Assembly (NCBI RefSeq): GCF_900142985.1
Contig: NZ_LT670849.1
Location: forward strand, 2,604,001 to 2,668,000
Length of the DNA: 64,000 nucleotides
Direction: 5' to 3'
Source of the DNA: Bradyrhizobium erythrophlei
GTDB taxonomy: Bacteria > Pseudomonadota > Alphaproteobacteria > Rhizobiales > Xanthobacteraceae
The notes below the pieces were generated by a model. The model did no database searches. It saw nothing but the letters and a program-made list of their open reading frames with translations, and was not told where the DNA came from. Below are positions 18,524 through 27,216 of the stretch, piece after piece. The translations under genes and the position numbers were made by a program. Numbering within the stretch: the stretch's first letter is position 1; every line of letters begins with the position of its first letter.

Positions 18524-19701
18524 CGATCTCCACTTCGTCTTCTTGCCGAAGTGAATCGCCGTTTTTCGCGTGCATCAGACCGTTTGATGATGCTGCGACC
18601 CAGCCAGATGACAATGGCGGTGCCATGCATGCGCTCCCCGTCCATTGTCGACCATGCTTCGAGGAATGCAGCGGGGATCGGTCGACTACGATGGCACCAC
18701 GCCCAGTAAAAGGCCTGAAAAAATCGTTCGGCAAACTCATCGTCGATCTCATCTAGGAAGCCGATAGCGGCATATGCGCCTCGCTTAACCAATTCACGAG
18801 CCGTGCGCGCTCCCGAATAATAGAGGTTTAGCGTAATGATAAACGGTGGCCTTTTTGATTCGAGCAGTAGGTCGGCTAGTTCGTCGTAACGGACTGGCAA
18901 TTCGCTGTCGTAATCTCCGCGAAGGATCATCCCGTCATGCAGGTGGTCCGTCTTATCGATCACGTCGGCTTTTCTCGCCACCGCCGTGTAGAAATCTTCG
19001 ATCAGCCAGGCAACCTGATGCGTGTCAATACCGGTAACGTGGATCGCTTCCCAAGCCCGTGAGTGAACTCTGGCTTTCAACTTGCTGAACGGTTCGGTTC
19101 GTGAGAACTCAAGCTCTTTCTTCCCACGGATATTTACCGCAGCGTTAATGCGCTCTTCTTCATCCTCGAATTCGTATTTCTGCTCGATACGCCCTGGTGA
19201 GCTTTCAACGAACAGGACATTTCTGGGTTTGGACGGAGTGACTGCGGAGCCATTCGAAAAGCATCGTGTAACCAACAGCGACTCGAAGCGCCCAATATTG
19301 CGTGTAGCTGAGCTCAGCAGATATTCCCAAGGGATTTCCGACGCTGCGTCCAAAAACTGAGCCGCATCCGACGTCGCCGAACCATCGCGGTACAGTTCGA
19401 CTTCGATGTGCTCGGCCGATGCAAATCGCTGCATGGCGTCGCGTCCGATTCCCAGCTCCGCTAGATCGTCTATTGCCTTCGTGCCAAAATAGTCGCGCAT
19501 GTCAGGGGCGCCGGACCAGCGCGTTCTAACACGCAGAATATAGCCCCAATGCATGGCCATGCGGACGATGACAGGCGCTGCCTTACCCGGCACGAACTCT
19601 TCGATCAGCTCCTTGTTATCGTCGTGCGCGCGTATCGCGATCAGAGGCCGGTCGGCTTGAGGGATTGCTGTGTTTCTCCCGGGTGGGGTCCTTCTTGCCA
19701 T
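18520..19701 (-). CDS. CHAT-fold (caspase-like) protein lacking both catalytic residues
   Basis: The 393-residue start at ATG 19701 is chosen for its AAGGGGGAG site. A TTG at 19716 is the alternative. CHAT landmarks are IPWEYLLS (about 123-130), FVESSPG and WEAIHVTGIDTHQ (217-229), then PFIITLNLYYSGA (286-298) and KRGAYAAIGFLDEIDDEFAE followed by FFQAFYWAW. In active CHAT proteases the two key segments read H-x-x-x-H-G and N-x-C-x-S-G. Here the catalytic His position is Ile225 and the Cys position is Tyr294. The fold thus seems intact while the dyad is gone, suggesting a sensor or scaffold role. It lies 28 nt after the DUF1906 gene. Confidence 0.8.
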   Translation of the reverse strand: MARRTPPGRNTAIPQADRPLIAIRAHDDNKELIEEFVPGKAAPVIVRMAMHWGYILRVRTRWSGAPDMRDYFGTKAIDDLAELGIGRDAMQRFASAEHIEVELYRDGSATSDAAQFLDAASEIPWEYLLSSATRNIGRFESLLVTRCFSNGSAVTPSKPRNVLFVESSPGRIEQKYEFEDEEERINAAVNIRGKKELEFSRTEPFSKLKARVHSRAWEAIHVTGIDTHQVAWLIEDFYTAVARKADVIDKTDHLHDGMILRGDYDSELPVRYDELADLLLESKRPPFIITLNLYYSGARTARELVKRGAYAAIGFLDEIDDEFAERFFQAFYWAWCHRSRPIPAAFLEAWSTMDGERMHGTAIVIWLGRSIIKRSDAREKRRFTSARRRSGDR

Positions 19702-19729
19702 CCACTCCCCCTTCAAAGCATGCTGGTTT

Positions 19730-21616
19730 CTAGAGGTGTTTGATCAACTGGGCACTGGAATAACCAACCTTGAGGCTTTGCATATCCGCCTGCAATTGTG
19801 TCCAGTTCACCCCGTCTGGCGTCGTATTCGAGGTCTCAATAAAATCCCTACTCAAGAGTGCGTAAGCTTCGTCGCAGTAGGCCGACCAGAACTGATAGGT
19901 CATCCGCTTAAGTTGACCCCAGGTGACGCAGAGCAGGCCGCGCTGGTCATAGCCGACCACAGGGACGGCATGCCCTCCCCACGAACCTGGCGCGCCAAGA
20001 CCGGCAGCGCCGCCGGGCGGCACTGACCAAACATCCTGGGTCTGGGCTGACAGCGGCAGTGCCAGTCCGATATAGACATTTCCGAACCAGTGGATGGCAT
20101 CCTTTATCGCGGTGACGTTACCGACCTCGATGCTGGCGTAGGCGGCCAGCATGTCGCCGTTGACGCCCTGGTTTAACCAGTGATTGAGCACGTCAACTTC
20201 GACTGCTCCTTGATCAGTGGATTTGTTTTCCGGGTTGTAACCGCCGACAGCCTCGTAAAGCTTGACCACGTCATCATCGGAAAGCCGCCGCGGCGCTTTA
20301 GTATAAGTAGTCCACTGCAGTATGGTGTGACCGACTGCTGCGCAGGTGCAATCGCCGAGAACATCATTTTGCATCATTCCCCAATCATCGACGTCTGAGA
20401 ACCAGTCAACACTGTCAGGCGGTGCCGGCAGCGCGGCAAGCGGCAAATATGCTGCGAGCATCGGTACGCGAGGATCATGTCGCGCGTGCCGTTTCCCCAG
20501 CGGCATGTGGGAATAGTCGACGACCGGACGGGATGCCTGCGGTCGCCGGTTCGTTATTTTCGCAGCCGTTGCGATCACTGGCCATCGCGTCGCTATGATG
20601 AACTTTCGCAAGAAATTGCTGTCTTGCAGAGCGTGCCCCTGGTTGCCGCCGAGACCACGTATGACCGACGCGTCGACGATTTCATCGCAAAAGTCGACAT
20701 GGTGGCCGCCATCTGGCCATTGAAAAACAACGATGCATCCGGGCTTTAAATCGCAAGCTGTGCCGTAGGTAACGTAGGATTTGGCAGCGGCGCTCTTAGT
20801 CGACCGGTAGCCAGTTTCTTCAAGGGCGGCACAGACGGTTGCGGCACACGACTCGGGCGTGAACCCGTTCAGCGCACCGTAACTCGTATGTGAGAATATT
20901 TCTTCGGTGAAGGCGGTTGGCTTTGCACCGGTTTGCTGGACCTCACCGCGATGCCGACGCATCCAGTCCATCCATGGTGTATCCGTTGCAGGGCTCGCTG
21001 CACGGGCCGCCACTTGCGCTGCCTGCTTGACGGAGAAGGCGCCAAAATCGCCGTTGATCTCGTTATTGTCGATACTAAGCCCATGGTAGGCTTCATCGAT
21101 ATTCGGATCCTGCGCCAGGGACCACTTCTTACTTGAATAGTACTGTTTTGATCCAGGGAAACCTCTTGAGGCGCTCAACCAGGCATGTTGGCACGCGCCA
21201 TCGCTAAGTAGCGCATCACATACGACGCCATCACCATAGACACCAAGTAGATAGGCGCCATTGATTATCGACGAAACGCCACTGAAATAAGCGCGCACAC
21301 CCGGCAAATCCTCGGTATCGAGTTCGGAATCCAACGCAAAGTAGATCGCGGTCCCTTTCGGCTGCCCGACATCCGTCGCCTGCTTCAAGGCAATTTTTGC
21401 ATCGCGCTGGCCGGCAGCTTTGGTCAGAGCTGGCCGCGCCCCGTCCTCGAAGACCGTGAAAATCTGCAAGCCTGCAGTGCTGATCGCTAGTGCTTCATTT
21501 TTGGTCAGCCTCTTCTGCGGATTTGAAGAGTAGTAGCGGCCGACAGCGTCATATTCATCGGAAATGATAAATTTCAGGCACTTAGTGACGTCTTGGTCCG
21601 CATCCAGTGCTTTCAT
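19730..21616 (-). CDS. Three-module protein: DUF1906 glycosidase-like + amidase-like (TIGR02594-type) + papain-like peptidase
   Basis: ATG 21616 (GGAG seven bases upstream) gives 628 residues. An ATG at 21646 is the alternative. Residues ~1-200 match DUF1906/Rv2525c-like glycoside-hydrolase-fold domains (IYFALDSELD, YLLGVYGDGVVCDALL, GLSIDNNEINGDFGAF). Residues ~215-345 look like a Cys/His amidase (ESCAATVCAALEETGY with Cys257; DGGHHVDFCDEI with His306), as in phage lysin-type TIGR02594 proteins. Residues ~400-600 have a papain-like pattern (MMQNDVLGDCTCAAVGHTI with Cys423 or 425; GGHAVPVVGYDQRG with His549). No signal peptide is visible. Cell-wall and peptide cleavage are inferred. I know of no protein with this exact combination. 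Confidence 0.75.
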   Translation of the reverse strand: MKALDADQDVTKCLKFIISDEYDAVGRYYSSNPQKRLTKNEALAISTAGLQIFTVFEDGARPALTKAAGQRDAKIALKQATDVGQPKGTAIYFALDSELDTEDLPGVRAYFSGVSSIINGAYLLGVYGDGVVCDALLSDGACQHAWLSASRGFPGSKQYYSSKKWSLAQDPNIDEAYHGLSIDNNEINGDFGAFSVKQAAQVAARAASPATDTPWMDWMRRHRGEVQQTGAKPTAFTEEIFSHTSYGALNGFTPESCAATVCAALEETGYRSTKSAAAKSYVTYGTACDLKPGCIVVFQWPDGGHHVDFCDEIVDASVIRGLGGNQGHALQDSNFLRKFIIATRWPVIATAAKITNRRPQASRPVVDYSHMPLGKRHARHDPRVPMLAAYLPLAALPAPPDSVDWFSDVDDWGMMQNDVLGDCTCAAVGHTILQWTTYTKAPRRLSDDDVVKLYEAVGGYNPENKSTDQGAVEVDVLNHWLNQGVNGDMLAAYASIEVGNVTAIKDAIHWFGNVYIGLALPLSAQTQDVWSVPPGGAAGLGAPGSWGGHAVPVVGYDQRGLLCVTWGQLKRMTYQFWSAYCDEAYALLSRDFIETSNTTPDGVNWTQLQADMQSLKVGYSSAQLIKHL

Positions 21617-21686
21617 TTTGCAACTCCGCACACGAATATGTTCCATTTGAAAATCGGAGCAACGCGACGCCGTCGCGAAAAAATCG

Positions 21687-22877
21687 TCAAAGCGCGAAAC
21701 CGAATTTAAGAAGTACCTGGTTGACTTTGACGAGTGTATCCTTGTCCGTTCCGTTGTCGTACTCGAGAGACACGGAAGATGTCCCTGGAATTACACACTG
21801 CGCTACGTCGCCTGTTTTGGGAGCCGAAGAATCAGTCGACTTGCACGAGCCGAGCTTGTACTGCAGTGCGATAGAGTAATAGGGGAGGTCCGCATTCGTG
21901 CGGCTGTCCCGGAAATATTGGGCAGTTCCGATAATTGAGAAGCGGCCAACAAGCCAGTCCGGCCAAAGATGGTTTTCGTCCCGAATGGGAAAGAGCCCTA
22001 GATGCGTCCGGACGATCGCACCGTAGTGGGCGGTGTCACCCTTCGTGAGGTTAGTCAAGCCGACTTCATTTACGTTCAGCCAATCGGTCTCAGCCCTGAA
22101 CTGCCAGAAAAAGCTGTAGTATGGACTTCCTGCTCCGGTCGCGCCGAGCGCGAGCAGGGGCGCGACTGGCTCGTAAGCCAGAGTCGCCCCCTGCACACGA
22201 GCGAACCCGCTGAAATCCGTTTGGTAGAATGGCGACAAATACCAAAAATGGTCCTTGATGAACCACTCGGTTGTCGAGACGGCGATGCCGATGTCGGTGC
22301 CTGCTCGCAAAGCGCTGTTTGTACCCTTCTTCGCGGGATCGGCCCATGATCCGTTAGCCGAAACGAACGGCGCAACGGCATAACCCAGCACAAAAGGTTC
22401 GCGCGGATTATCTTGGCAGTGCGCGCCAAACGCGAGGTAGCTGACCCTACCGTTCACGGTCGCATTTTGTGTCTTGGCAAGTTGGTCGTTCGTGTAGCTC
22501 GCGGTAGCGCCCTTTGCATCTGTTGAGCTTGAGCTGGCCTGCGGGTCGAGATCGTAATAGAAATTGTCCAAAGGATCGGCACGGACGAAAATCCTTTTGG
22601 AATAATCCCAGCAACCTGGCTGAGTCAGCGGATTGGTCGACGCTGTCATCGCCTTTGGGGGTGGCACCGGCGTTGTATCCGGCTTCACAACCTTGTTGGC
22701 GATTGCTTTCGCACGGGCAGGTCTTTTTGAGATGTTGCGACAGATCGCCTGATCTGAGGGGTCGAGATCGGAGCGGGAGCAGTAAGACTGCAAATAGCCG
22801 GCAAGCTCTCCTGATCGCGCCGGCACGGTTTGAACAACAAAGAGGATTACAAATCCACCGGCGTATATGACCTTCAT
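21687..22877 (-). CDS. Secreted beta-barrel-like outer-membrane protein
   Basis: The product has 396 residues. ATG 22877 follows a GGGGGAG site, and MKVIYAGGFVILFVVQTVPA is a clear signal peptide. The mature N-terminus has a Cys-containing segment and a Pro/Thr-rich linker. From about 95 on there are alternating aromatic/polar strands (SPYYSFFWQFRAETDWLNV, DLPYYSIALQYKLGS) and the chain ends in LLKFGFAL with aromatic-rich terminal residues, typical of outer-membrane barrels. I do not recognise the family. It lies between the basic protein gene (38 nt away) and the DUF1906 gene on the same strand, so it is probably in the same transcript. Confidence 0.65.
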   Translation of the reverse strand: MKVIYAGGFVILFVVQTVPARSGELAGYLQSYCSRSDLDPSDQAICRNISKRPARAKAIANKVVKPDTTPVPPPKAMTASTNPLTQPGCWDYSKRIFVRADPLDNFYYDLDPQASSSSTDAKGATASYTNDQLAKTQNATVNGRVSYLAFGAHCQDNPREPFVLGYAVAPFVSANGSWADPAKKGTNSALRAGTDIGIAVSTTEWFIKDHFWYLSPFYQTDFSGFARVQGATLAYEPVAPLLALGATGAGSPYYSFFWQFRAETDWLNVNEVGLTNLTKGDTAHYGAIVRTHLGLFPIRDENHLWPDWLVGRFSIIGTAQYFRDSRTNADLPYYSIALQYKLGSCKSTDSSAPKTGDVAQCVIPGTSSVSLEYDNGTDKDTLVKVNQVLLKFGFAL

Positions 22878-22915
22878 CGGTGCACTCCCCCAACTCAGAA
22901 TTACCTAACTGTGGT

Positions 22916-23389
22916 TCACGACTTGCTCCGGTAGAAGTTCATGATGCAATTGACGAAACCACCGAGCGTCTTCCCGTTCGCGCGGACGTCCTCCGGCCAA
23001 AGCACAAGCTTGTCAGTATCGAAGCGCCCATACGTCATGCAGACCTGTGCGAAATACCAAATCCCGTCAGGTACAGACGCACCAGAGGAGTTGATCAGGC
23101 CGCCATCCACCTTGGTAGAATTTGGTGTCGCGGGGTTATACGGCTTACCTCCGGGTAATGACGCAGCCGCGTGAAGAACGATGTCCTTGGCGATGGCCGA
23201 GGTCATGGGACCCGACGACGTGAGGTCAACCGCCCTCGTCCGCAAGCGATGAGCTCTTAGCATCATACTCACGCCGGTTGCCTCTAACTGGGCAGCATGT
23301 GCGTGCAGATCTTTCGCCAGCGCCTTTTTTGACCTCTTTTTCTGTTTATTGGCGCGACCCCGCCTTTTGTCGGCAGCTCTCTTCGGCAT
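22916..23389 (-). CDS. Small basic protein of unknown function, first gene of the operon
   Basis: ATG 23389 gives 157 residues (a TTG at 23395 is an alternative). The first 25 residues are strongly basic (MPKRAADKRRGRANKQKKR), then a helical part and a compact, uncharged C-terminal half (GGLINSSGASVPDGIWYFAQ, YGRFDTDKLVLWP, LGGFVNCIMNFYR). The basic tail suggests nucleic acid or membrane binding. There is no signal peptide and no recognised family. About 800 nt free of convincing genes lies upstream, so the operon promoter is expected there. Confidence 0.55.
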   Translation of the reverse strand: MPKRAADKRRGRANKQKKRSKKALAKDLHAHAAQLEATGVSMMLRAHRLRTRAVDLTSSGPMTSAIAKDIVLHAAASLPGGKPYNPATPNSTKVDGGLINSSGASVPDGIWYFAQVCMTYGRFDTDKLVLWPEDVRANGKTLGGFVNCIMNFYRSKS

Positions 23390-24193
23390 GCCCAAAATCC
23401 GCTCGATAGAATGAAATAAAAAATGCTATTTTAAGTCTACGTACCAATCAGCACAGGAGTCAAAGAAATTTTTGGAACAAGGTGACGCACCTGCGCAGGC
23501 AGAAAATAATCACAGCTACCCGCATTGCCGCTGTCGCTATTCAGCAAAGTGTCGGATACCGCAACGCAATCGGGAGCTTTTGCTTGTAAACGGCAATTCG
23601 GAATGACCATTCCGACCGCTGAATTCTAAGCGGCCGCCGGGTTTCGTTCTTCAGTCCCGAGCGCCACCAGGAAATATAATCCGATGCTCATGTCCGCTTC
23701 GTCGCCAAGGTGATCCGAGATACTCAAAGCGCACAACGATAAGTGGACGACCGTCAGTTGAAGCGCGCTAACATTTTCAAGGCAACGTACCTGACCAATT
23801 ATTGAAACGTCGCCAATCCGCGGGCCTTGCTGATTTTCAATCACGAATGCAACCCCTAACCGGCGGTTGCAGCATTAGCAGCCAGCATCGATGGATTGAC
23901 AAAGTATTTTCCGCAGCTAATGATTGAAGCGCGCCGGTCCGTGCAAATTTGTCGGCGAATGAGTATTTTTATTCGGCGACGTACGTACTTTGCCGTCGCG
24001 TAATGTTGATGAGTTCGACAGCGGCTTTTCATTCCCGGGCTTTTTCTCGGAAGGCATCACAACCAAGCTTCGACTACGCTATCGCCGAAGTCGATTCTCG
24101 CAATTTTTGACTTTTGCTCAAGTTCGCTGGTTCGAACAGGAGATCGTTCCTGCACGTCTAAAAGCATAGCTTCGCAATCAAAGGGGGAACGTG
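23390..24193. other. Divergent intergenic region between the minus-strand operon and the lipoprotein/neprosin pair
   Basis: This AT-richer stretch (for example around 23405-23445 and 23925-23990) separates two divergent units and should hold both promoters. Apart from a possible small gene at 23626-23844, no coding sequence is supported. No clear palindromic operator was seen. Confidence 0.4.
23626..23844 (-). CDS. Possible small protein
   Basis: A GTG start at 23844, nine bases after AGGGG, opens 72 codons. The sequence alternates hydrophobic and polar residues (VSALQLTVVHLSLCALSISD, MSIGLYFLVALGTEERNP) and is plausible as a small folded protein. It resembles no family I know. It stands alone in the region between two divergent operons. 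Chance cannot be excluded at this length. Confidence 0.3.
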   Translation of the reverse strand: MIENQQGPRIGDVSIIGQVRCLENVSALQLTVVHLSLCALSISDHLGDEADMSIGLYFLVALGTEERNPAAA

Positions 24194-25120
24194 ATGCGCG
24201 AGGTTCAGAAGCTTTTTGGAATAGCGCTGTCGTTTGGTTTGACCGCTTGTGCAATCCACCCGCTTCCTGAGAATGTGACGGGCGTCAAGACGACCCAAAT
24301 CGTTCATCGCATCAGATGCGAAGCACGCGATGCGGTGCTTGAGGCGGTCGCGAGCACACCACAACGGCAATCGGCGCTTAGTCAAATCGGCATCGTTTAC
24401 GCCTTCTCCTTGTCAGGCACTGAAACGGACAGCTTTATGCCGTCGGCAACATTCATATCGCCGTTGGCAACCGGCTCTTGGAGCGTCAACGCTTCAGCCG
24501 GCGATACGGTTTCTCGGCAAAATGTTCGTACGTTCACGATAGTCGACAATTACAATACGCTGCTTCAGATGAACGCGGGCTTGTGCGCGGCACAGCCGAA
24601 GGGAGTAAACTATCAGTATCCCGTTGTTGGCAGCATCGGCATTGCGGAGATGGTCAGGACCTTCATTGGAATGGCTTCGCATGCCAATCTGGAGCCTGAG
24701 CAGCAAGGAAATATCACGCAGTTTAACGGCGCGCTTGATACAAACATCAATGGTGCCCCGACGATGGTCGACACCATTTCGTTTATGACGACGCTGAGCG
24801 GCGGCGTAACGCCTACACTCACATTGACACCCGTTGGATCGGCCACTCAGTTCACTGGAGCCAATCTAGGCGTAAGCTTCATGCGCCAGGACGCACATCA
24901 GGTCATTGTTGGCCTTGCACTTCCCGGTCAGATCGTTAGGCCGGTCTCTGCCAGTCATCTCTTGACTGCCAGGGTGTTCACCTCCGCCAATCAACCGCGG
25001 TCGCCGCTGCTGATTTCTGCAGCCTCGCCACGCACTGCGACCGAGCAGGCTGCACTAGAGGCGGTGAACAATCAGATCATCCGCTATCAGCTTCCAAGGC
25101 CGTTTATCGTGACGCAGTAG
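24194..25120 (+). CDS. Lipoprotein of unknown function
   Basis: ATG 24194 (GTG 24191 is possible) follows AAGGGGGAAC. The 308-residue product begins MREVQKLFGIALSFGLTACA, where LTAC is a lipobox with Cys19. The mature part is Thr/Ser-rich with beta-type segments (PTLTLTPVGSATQFTGANLG, QVIVGLALPGQIVRPVS). The family is not recognised. It ends 16 nt before the neprosin-like gene and very probably shares its transcript. Placement at the envelope next to a secreted peptidase suggests a partner, inhibitor or anchor role, which is inference. Confidence 0.7.
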   Translation: MREVQKLFGIALSFGLTACAIHPLPENVTGVKTTQIVHRIRCEARDAVLEAVASTPQRQSALSQIGIVYAFSLSGTETDSFMPSATFISPLATGSWSVNASAGDTVSRQNVRTFTIVDNYNTLLQMNAGLCAAQPKGVNYQYPVVGSIGIAEMVRTFIGMASHANLEPEQQGNITQFNGALDTNINGAPTMVDTISFMTTLSGGVTPTLTLTPVGSATQFTGANLGVSFMRQDAHQVIVGLALPGQIVRPVSASHLLTARVFTSANQPRSPLLISAASPRTATEQAALEAVNNQIIRYQLPRPFIVTQ

Positions 25121-25136
25121 GAGCTGGGAGATCAAA

Positions 25137-26318
25137 ATGCCGCGGCACCTAAACAGAAGCTCTTTTCATGCGGGCTCGGCGCCGCCTCTTATCCTTTCGT
25201 TTTTCATCGGCCTCGGGAGCGCTCCCGCGATATCCCAACAGCGAGCGTCGGTAGTCGTTTGCACGGCTCGTCCCACAGGTACAGCCGCGCCACCACTGAT
25301 GACTCCCCCACCTCAAAAATTGACCTCAGACGGCTCAGTCGCGACACAAACGCCTTCCTTTGGGCAGCCCGTTTGCCCCGATGGGCAAATACCCGTATTC
25401 ACGCCGCCTGCCAATTCGGCTCTCACCATCCGGCAGAACGGGACGCCGGGTAATCGGCCGTTAAAGGGTAATCCCCTTCTGCAGCCTCAATCATCCACCT
25501 CGGTCCCTTCGCCGGGACAGCAAGGCCCGGCCGTGTTCCGCGAGTTCAGCGAGGTGTACGGCGAACGCGCTCGTGTCCCGGAAAAACCGCCCGCTAACCC
25601 ATCCCCGAATTGCCAGGGTAAGATGGACGATGGGAGTTGCTACTATTACGGCTCTGCGGGCCTTTGGCGAAACGTTACGGGAGGCGGGATGACGACTTCT
25701 GTCAACCGCCCCCGTTATGTCGAAACCAAAGGGCAGGGACATTCGCTGAACGAAATCGCCGTTCAAGGAGGAACGAAAGCGGACAACATTGCCGAAGTCG
25801 GCTGGATTGTCTCAACCGACTTTAACGGTGACGCTGATCCGCACATTTTCGTGTTTCACTGGGTCGATGGGATCGGCAAAGGCTACGATGGCTACGGCTG
25901 GGTCCAGTTCAGCAATCGCTATTATCCAACGCAGAATATCTCCGCACTTGTCGGCCGGGAAATTTACGTCGGGTATGTCCTGTACAAGGGCAATTGGTGG
26001 GCCTGGTTCGACGGCGATTGGCTCGGCTACTTCCCAGAATCACTGTGGGGAACCAACTTCGGCACCGCCACACTTGTTCAGTGGTTCGGCGAGGTTGCGA
26101 CCGACAACGGCGTGCCTCCGCAGATAGAAATGGGTGACGGCAAATTACCGCCGCCACCGACCGCCGCTCATATGTTTAACGTTTGCGATGTTGACGTAAC
26201 GGCATGGACTTGCTTCGTGCGCAACGACCAGCAGATTTCCCCGCCCGCTGCACCGAAATTCTACAGTATTTCTCAAACTGGTTTTGGCGATCTGCGCTAC
26301 GGCGGGCCAGGACAATGA
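25137..26318 (+). CDS. Secreted neprosin-family (DUF239) putative prolyl endopeptidase
   Basis: The product has 393 residues with a signal-like N-terminus (hydrophobic PPLILSFFIGLGSAPAIS). A Pro-rich linker covers about 45-130. The neprosin domain follows, from about 165 to 345: SCYYYGSAGLW, GHSLNEIAVQGG, VGWIVSTDFNGDADPHIFVF, GYDGYGWVQFSN, VGREIYVGYVLYKGNWWAW and LVQWFGEVATDNGVPPQIEMG. Neprosin is a glutamic peptidase with two catalytic Glu. The matching positions appear to be Glu206 and Glu319. These enzymes cut after proline and work outside the cell. They are well known in plants and sporadic in bacteria. The gene pairs with the preceding lipoprotein. Confidence 0.8.
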   Translation: MPRHLNRSSFHAGSAPPLILSFFIGLGSAPAISQQRASVVVCTARPTGTAAPPLMTPPPQKLTSDGSVATQTPSFGQPVCPDGQIPVFTPPANSALTIRQNGTPGNRPLKGNPLLQPQSSTSVPSPGQQGPAVFREFSEVYGERARVPEKPPANPSPNCQGKMDDGSCYYYGSAGLWRNVTGGGMTTSVNRPRYVETKGQGHSLNEIAVQGGTKADNIAEVGWIVSTDFNGDADPHIFVFHWVDGIGKGYDGYGWVQFSNRYYPTQNISALVGREIYVGYVLYKGNWWAWFDGDWLGYFPESLWGTNFGTATLVQWFGEVATDNGVPPQIEMGDGKLPPPPTAAHMFNVCDVDVTAWTCFVRNDQQISPPAAPKFYSISQTGFGDLRYGGPGQ

Positions 26319-26686
26319 ATGCCGCTGGCAAGATGGGAATCAAGCCTGAGATATCTCCGCGACCCGACTTGATTGAATTTTATTTTCGAGTTTGGTTGCA
26401 TCGCCGAAGGCGATCGAAGGCACGCGGCTTCAGGCTGTTGCACCGACTTCCGCAAAGACCGTCGGTCCTGGTAAGCCGACGAACCAGCCTTCAAGAAGCA
26501 AGAACGCTCATGTTGTCTGGCTCCCACCGACAACGACTACCCCTCGCCGGTCGTTGAAGTTGTCATGCCAAGCGGCACAAGCCCGACCTCAGCTAGCGGC
26601 ATCCTGCAAATGGCGCGAGGCGTTCTTCGGCACAATGCCGATAATTTGCGGGACAACAAAATTGCCCCGCGCCTTACGAGTTCGGC
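26319..26686. other. Gene-free stretch before an IS remnant
   Basis: About 370 bases with no supported gene. It probably includes the decayed 5' part of the IS5-type element, but no transposase N-terminal sequence could be recognised in any frame. Confidence 0.35.
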
Positions 26687-27163
26687 GTGAAGGCCTCCAT
26701 CGTCACCAACAACCGCCGGGCTCCCGGTGGCCTGTTCGTGCTGCACGCCAGGGCGATACCCGATAACCCGTACGACGGTCACACCTTGCGGGACGTCATT
26801 GACTGCACCGAGACACTCACCGGCTGTCCGATCGAGCGAGCCTATATCGACAAGGGATACCGCGGCCACGACGCGCAAAATCCCCGCCGCGTCTTCATCT
26901 CCGGCCAGAAGCGCGGCGTCTTCGGTGCCATCAAGTGCGAGCCGCGCCGCCGCTCCGCCATCGAGCCCATCATCGAACACCTGAAGGCCGAAGGTCATCT
27001 CGGCCGCTGCTACATCAAAGGCCGCGCAGGAAACGCCGCCAACCATCCTCTGGGCCACAACTTCTGCCGCATCCTCGCCTGGCTGAGAGTACTCTGGTGC
27101 CTCTTCCTGTTCGCGACATGGGGCACGCTCGCCTGTCCAGCCTCGCTCAATTCGGCTTCTTAA
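26687..27163 (+). pseudogene. C-terminal remnant of an IS5-family transposase
   Basis: Only the last ~150 residues survive: RAPGGLFVLHARAIPDNPYD, then IDKGYRGHDAQNPRRVFISG and HLKAEGHLGRCYIKG, the end of a DDE transposase with the final Glu in AEGHLGR. The coding match begins slightly upstream (YEFGVKASIV), and the N-terminal two thirds with the first two Asp are missing. The element separates the lipoprotein/neprosin pair from the minus-strand genes that follow. Confidence 0.75.
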
Positions 27164-27216
27164 CGGACGACATCGTAGTCTTCGCGAGATAAATGTAATG
27201 GATTCCGCGGCTAATC

